Source: Candidatus Hydrothermarchaeota archaeon (lineage in GTDB: Archaea; Hydrothermarchaeota; Hydrothermarchaeia; Hydrothermarchaeales; WAQR01). From it: DNA of 8,271 nucleotides. The notes under the pieces were generated by a model that was not told the DNA's origin, searched no databases, and was given only the letters and a program-made list of their open reading frames with translations. Positions 5,263 to 8,271 of this stretch are shown in pieces. Both the position numbers and the translations under genes were made by a program. Each line of letters opens with the position of its first letter. Positions within the stretch are counted from its first letter, which is position 1. The stretch covers positions 1-8,271 of the forward strand of contig WAQR01000033.1 in assembly GCA_015520145.1 (NCBI GenBank), read 5' to 3'.

Positions 5263-5730
5263 ATGGCATTTGACATTGTTATGCTGTGGCTGCATACCCT
5301 GGCAGCGGTCTCCTGGATAGGCGGCATGGTCTTTAATCTCTTTGTATTAAGACCGTCTGTCGGTGTCATTGATGCAGGGGACAGGGTCAAACTCGCCCTG
5401 ACGGTCCTCAGAAGATTTATCCCCCTTGTGTGGCTTTGTGTAGCGGTACTTGCAATTTCAGGGGCATATCTTTCAATCCTCACGGTCGGTTCTTTTAATA
5501 TTCTAATAGACAGTCTCTCTGGCAGGGTTCTCCTGCTCAAACTGGCTATTGTGGCGGTCATGGTATCTATCGTGGCCTACATAAGATACAACAGATTGCC
5601 CCTACTCGAATCCCTTGTCGGTACTCCAGAGATCGGCGAGGTGCTCGCTGGTGTGGTCTCACTTGTCAGGCTAAATCTCGTTCTTGGTGCAGTGGTCCTG
5701 CTTCTAAGTGGAGTCATGGCTTATCCTTGA
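5263..5730 (+). CDS. CopD-like four-helix membrane protein
   Basis: A 155-residue integral membrane protein with four predicted transmembrane helices at about 5-28, 52-77, 90-107 and 134-153. Helix 1 carries LWLHTLAAVSWIGGMVF, with His11, Trp18 and Gly20-Gly21 in the arrangement typical of the CopD/copper-resistance D and related membrane families, where the His is thought to bind metal or heme. A polar loop with Arg/Lys lies at 108-112. The domain matches the CopD core in length and has no periplasmic CopC fusion. A short AGGGG site precedes the ATG, six bases after the stop of the Cys-rich gene, indicating translational linkage. Copper transport or resistance is the family-level expectation; with no other copper gene in view, a redox/heme membrane function is equally possible. 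Confidence 0.75.
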   Translation: MAFDIVMLWLHTLAAVSWIGGMVFNLFVLRPSVGVIDAGDRVKLALTVLRRFIPLVWLCVAVLAISGAYLSILTVGSFNILIDSLSGRVLLLKLAIVAVMVSIVAYIRYNRLPLLESLVGTPEIGEVLAGVVSLVRLNLVLGAVVLLLSGVMAYP

Positions 5731-5740
5731 AGGTGATGAT
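5731..5740 (+). promoter_or_regulatory. Ribosome binding site of the Cys-rich microprotein
   Basis: AGGTGATGAT begins directly after the CopD-like stop (5728-5730) and abuts ATG 5741. GGTGAT sits three bases from the ATG, the same spacing as at the small ORF at 3714. A strong ribosome binding site in the gap after a finished gene is the main argument that the tiny ORF is translated. Confidence 0.6.
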
Positions 5741-5791
5741 ATGTGCGGGCCATGTGGACCTGGTACATGTATAAACGGCAGGCAGGTGTAG
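5741..5791 (+). CDS. 16-residue Cys-rich microprotein
   Basis: The ORF encodes MCGPCGPGTCINGRQV and ends with TAG 5789-5791, far below the usual length cut-off for gene calling. Three cysteines in a C-x2-C-x4-C arrangement, with two Gly-Pro turns, suggest binding of a thiophilic metal or cofactor, or redox activity. It starts 10 bases after the CopD-like gene with its own Shine-Dalgarno site and is the third Cys-bearing product encoded in this run or by its regulator. Its stop lies 9 bases before the end of convergent pyrI. The alternative is a chance ORF, which the ribosome binding site and the composition argue against. No family is recognised. Confidence 0.5.
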   Translation: MCGPCGPGTCINGRQV

Positions 5792-5800
5792 GCAGGGCTG

Positions 5801-6259
5801 TCAAAATTGTCTTACAATATCCTTATCCGACATTACCCTCTCGCAGTATGAACACCGAAGTTTAATCGGGCACTTCTCCTCTACAATGAACTTTGACGTG
5901 GCATCTTCAAACCTGGTTATGCAGTTCGGGTTGGCGCATCGTAAGACCCCTTCAAGACGTGCAGGTATATTCACCTTCTCTTTTTTAATGACCTCGTGTT
6001 CCCGTATGATATTTATTGTTGTGTCAGGTGCGATTAATGCAATTTTATCGACTTCTTCCTTTTTGATCTCCTTACCTTCGACCTTCACTATGTCCTTAAA
6101 TCCCAGCTTTTTTGAGGGCACGTTCATCGCAACTGTTAACGTTGTCCTTGGATATTCTTTCCTAAGTCCCATTATCTTCAGGACATTGAACGCCTGACCA
6201 CCAGTTATATGGTCTATAACCGTCCCATTTTTAATCCTTTTAACCCTTATGTCCTTCAC
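5801..6259 (-). CDS. pyrI: Aspartate carbamoyltransferase regulatory subunit
   Basis: A 152-residue protein, matching the usual length of about 150. It binds the catalytic chain through a zinc domain and transmits allosteric control by ATP, CTP and UTP in pyrimidine synthesis. The N-terminal allosteric domain (about 1-98) carries VKRIKNGTVIDHI and GGQAFNVLKIMGL. The C-terminal zinc domain has the four ligands C108, C113, C136 and C139 in CANPNC and CSYC, all present, plus an extra C130. Translation starts at a GTG (6257-6259) that overlaps the pyrB stop by four bases (GTGA), so PyrB and PyrI are translationally coupled and made in stoichiometric amounts. Confidence 0.97.
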   Translation of the reverse strand: MKDIRVKRIKNGTVIDHITGGQAFNVLKIMGLRKEYPRTTLTVAMNVPSKKLGFKDIVKVEGKEIKKEEVDKIALIAPDTTINIIREHEVIKKEKVNIPARLEGVLRCANPNCITRFEDATSKFIVEEKCPIKLRCSYCERVMSDKDIVRQF

Positions 6260-7167
6260 CTTACTCCCCCCAGAACAAGTCCCAGAACCGCCATCCTGAC
6301 CGGCACTCCGTTGTTCACCTGCTCGAAATACCTGGCATATGGAGAATCATCCACTTCCTGGGCGATCTCATCTACCCGCGGGAGTGGATGGAGGATTATA
6401 AGATCTTTTTTAGCATGCTTTAGTGTATCAAGCGTTATCCTATACGCACCTTTTATCTTCTCATATTCTCCAGGGTCTGGAAACCGCTCCTCTTGAATCC
6501 TTGTAACATAGAGGACATCTGAGTTTGAAATTGCTGTCTCAATATCATCTGTCTCGTTTATCTTTGCATTGAACCTGTTCAGGTCCCCTAGGACTTCTCT
6601 TGGCATCTCCAGACCTTCTGGAGAGACCAGGGTGATTTTCGCATCCCACATCGCAAGCGCATAGACCAGCGAGTGCACAGTCCTGCCGTATTTTAAATCA
6701 CCTATTAGAGCGATATTTATATCAAGCCGATTTTTCTCTTTCTTTATGGTGTACAGGTCAAGGAGGGTCTGGGTCGGATGCTGGTTTGACCCGTCGCCTG
6801 CGTTTATCACAGGGATTTTTGATACGTCCGCAGCAAGTCGTGAAGCACCTTCTTTTGGATGCCTTATCACGATGACATCACAGTAGTTTTCAACCGTTTT
6901 GATAGTATCTTTGAGACTTTCTCCTTTTGCAACAGAGGTCGTCTCTTTTGAGGCGAACCCTATCACGTCCCCGCCCATCCTTTCCATGGCAGTTGAAAAA
7001 GACAGCCGTGTCCTGGTGCTTGGCTCGAAGAACATGCATGACAGAATCTTCCCTTTAAGAGGGCGATCACTTGATTTCTCCATCTTTTCGGCAGTTTTGA
7101 GTATGTATTCGATATCTTTTTTAGTAAGATCTCTAATCGAGATTATGTCCTTGCCTTTGAGGTTCAT
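6256..7167 (-). CDS. pyrB: Aspartate carbamoyltransferase catalytic subunit
   Basis: The protein joins carbamoyl phosphate and L-aspartate to give N-carbamoyl-L-aspartate, the committed step of pyrimidine synthesis, working in the cytoplasm as trimers assembled with PyrI. Counted from the ATG at 7173, it shows the phosphate-binding STRTR (52-56), the Ser/Lys loop SVAKGES (80-86), HPTQTLLDLY (132-141), the aspartate-site RIQEERF (225-231) and HPLPR (262-266). Two ATGs are six bases apart, at 7173 and 7167. GAGGG directly abuts the first, which is too close to serve it, but lies well placed six bases before the second; the start is therefore taken at 7167 (303 residues), with 7173 (305 residues) as the alternative. 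pyrI follows with a 4-base overlap. The gene has its own promoter, 132 bases downstream of rtcB. Confidence 0.97.
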   Translation of the reverse strand: MNLKGKDIISIRDLTKKDIEYILKTAEKMEKSSDRPLKGKILSCMFFEPSTRTRLSFSTAMERMGGDVIGFASKETTSVAKGESLKDTIKTVENYCDVIVIRHPKEGASRLAADVSKIPVINAGDGSNQHPTQTLLDLYTIKKEKNRLDINIALIGDLKYGRTVHSLVYALAMWDAKITLVSPEGLEMPREVLGDLNRFNAKINETDDIETAISNSDVLYVTRIQEERFPDPGEYEKIKGAYRITLDTLKHAKKDLIILHPLPRVDEIAQEVDDSPYARYFEQVNNGVPVRMAVLGLVLGGVR

Positions 7168-7216
7168 CCGCATCCCTCTAAAATTATTTTAAATAAAATG
7201 CAGTTTGCGGGCATTG

Positions 7217-7225
7217 CTTTTATAG
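7217..7225 (-). promoter_or_regulatory. TATA box of the pyrB-pyrI operon
   Basis: CTATAAAAG on the - strand predicts a transcript start near 7195, giving a leader of about 28 bases that holds the AGAGGG ribosome binding site of pyrB. I see no attenuator-like hairpin or leader peptide in the 132-base gap. Confidence 0.5.
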
Positions 7226-7305
7226 TTTACGTATATTCAAATACCGGTCATTAGACCCATGTCGATTCCTGAAAAATGCTCTATCCTGTGTTTAACCAGT
7301 AATTT

Positions 7306-8271
7306 TTATCCTTTTGCAACACCGACTGGCCTCAGTTTTACTATTATCCTGGATATACCTGCCCCCTGCGTGCTCTTTACGACCTCATCAGGGTCTTTAT
7401 AAGCACCGGGCGATTCTTCAGCTATAACCGGCCTGCTCGCAGCCCTTACATATATCCCTCTTTCTGCAAGACCGTTTAATATGTCTTTGCTCCTGAATTT
7501 TCTTTTAGCCGCCGCACGGCTTAATATCCTCCCTGCACCGTGACAGGTCGAACCAAATGTCTCTTTCATGGCAGTATCTGTACCTACCAGGATATAACTT
7601 GGCGATCCCATGTTCCCGGGGATTATGACCGGCTGTCCGACTCCCCTGTACTGTCCTGGCACCTCGTCCCGTCCCGGGCCGAATGCCCTTGTAGCACCTT
7701 TCCTGTGAACATAGATCTTTCTCTTCTTACCGTCTATTTCATGCGTTTCGATTTTAGCGATATTGTGTGCGACCTCATAGACTGTTTTTAGCCCGAGGTC
7801 TGCGGCATCTTCATTTAACACCTTCTCAAACGACTCCCTTGTCCAGTGCGCTATGGCCTGCCTGTTTGCAAACGCATAATTCACGGCACATGACATTGCC
7901 AGGTAATAGTCGCGGGCCTCTCTGGATGTTGCAGGGGCACATGCCAGCTGCCTGTCTGGCAGTTTTATCCCATACCTGGCAGTCGCCCGCTCCATAACCT
8001 TTAAATAATCGGAGCATATCTGATGCCCGCAGCCCCTGGAACCAGAATGGATCATCACCGTTATCTGTCCGACCCTTTCTATCCCAAATGTCCGTGCAAC
8101 CTCCTCGTCATAGATCTCCTCAACTTCCTGGAGTTCCAGGAAATGGTTCCCTGATCCAAGCGTGCCTATCTGAGAGATGCCCCTCTTCTTTGCAAGTTCG
8201 CTTACCTTCGTGGGGTCAGCAGTCTTCATACATCCGTTCTCTTCAATTTTTTTTAGGTCGTCCTCCCATCC
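7306..8271 (-). CDS. rtcB: RtcB tRNA-splicing ligase (C-terminal part; 5' end outside the window)
   Basis: This GTP- and Mn2+-dependent RNA ligase joins 2',3'-cyclic phosphate (or 3'-phosphate) and 5'-OH ends, sealing archaeal tRNA exons after intron removal. The frame is open to the window edge; 321 of about 480 residues are visible. The ATG at 8229 is internal, since the upstream codons spell GWEDDLKKIEENGC, a normal RtcB segment. Conserved motifs are GTLGSGNHF (metal-binding Asn-His), HSGSRGCGHQI, the His in EVAHNIAK, the guanylylated His in YVHRKGATRAFGPG, and the C-terminal GAGISRIIVKLRPVGVAKG. All expected catalytic histidines in this part are present and there is no intein in it. The catalytic cysteine lies further upstream, out of view. 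No archease or tRNA gene is visible nearby. Confidence 0.96.
   Translation of the reverse strand, partial: GWEDDLKKIEENGCMKTADPTKVSELAKKRGISQIGTLGSGNHFLELQEVEEIYDEEVARTFGIERVGQITVMIHSGSRGCGHQICSDYLKVMERATARYGIKLPDRQLACAPATSREARDYYLAMSCAVNYAFANRQAIAHWTRESFEKVLNEDAADLGLKTVYEVAHNIAKIETHEIDGKKRKIYVHRKGATRAFGPGRDEVPGQYRGVGQPVIIPGNMGSPSYILVGTDTAMKETFGSTCHGAGRILSRAAAKRKFRSKDILNGLAERGIYVRAASRPVIAEESPGAYKDPDEVVKSTQGAGISRIIVKLRPVGVAKG

Noticed and set aside
5088..5561. A 157-codon open frame on the - strand opposite the Cys-rich and CopD-like genes
   Set aside because: Its translation is Ser/Thr/Arg-rich with no recognisable domain, and the + strand genes have good ribosome binding sites and coherent topology.
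7174..7305. tRNA or other RNA gene between pyrB and rtcB
   Set aside because: No cloverleaf or T-loop GTTC motif is seen; the gap is AT-rich and explained by the pyrB promoter and the rtcB 3' end.

Overview
The window is archaeal, most likely from a methanogen-related or alkane/methane-oxidising euryarchaeon. It carries A-type ATP synthase subunits C and K, an RtcB tRNA ligase, a two-subunit archaeal-style aspartate carbamoyltransferase (pyrB-pyrI) and an aldehyde dehydrogenase of the archaeal lactaldehyde dehydrogenase type. Promoters look archaeal (TATA boxes about 25 bases before likely transcript starts), and the Shine-Dalgarno sites match the archaeal 16S 3' end (GGAGGTGATC). The exact lineage cannot be read from the sequence alone.

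Layout, left to right. (1) The 3' part of an aldehyde dehydrogenase gene (+, cut by the window start). (2) A + strand run of a CBS-pair protein, a small DUF22-like protein and ATP synthase subunit C, with gaps of 12 and 20 bases. (3) ATP synthase subunit K on the - strand, converging on subunit C; short tandem repeats cover both stop codons. (4) A 336-base intergenic stretch holding the divergent atpK promoter and a 35-codon small ORF with a perfect Shine-Dalgarno site inside a 10-bp inverted repeat. (5) A Thr/Pro-linker lipoprotein of unknown function (+), whose 3' end overlaps a convergent HxlR-family regulator (-). (6) Divergent from the regulator, a + strand run of a Cys-rich small protein, a CopD-like four-helix membrane protein and a 16-residue Cys-rich microprotein. 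(7) pyrB-pyrI on the - strand, overlapping by 4 bases. (8) The C-terminal two thirds of RtcB on the - strand, cut by the window end.

How the parts may work together. PyrB and PyrI form the allosteric ATCase of pyrimidine synthesis. Subunits C and K belong to the central stalk and the membrane ring of the same rotary ATP synthase, yet here they lie apart from the rest of the usual operon and on opposite strands. The HxlR regulator, the two Cys-rich small proteins and the CopD-like protein look like one redox- or metal-responsive locus with a palindromic operator candidate between divergent promoters. This locus and the small ORF at 3714-3821 are the parts least explained by known families.
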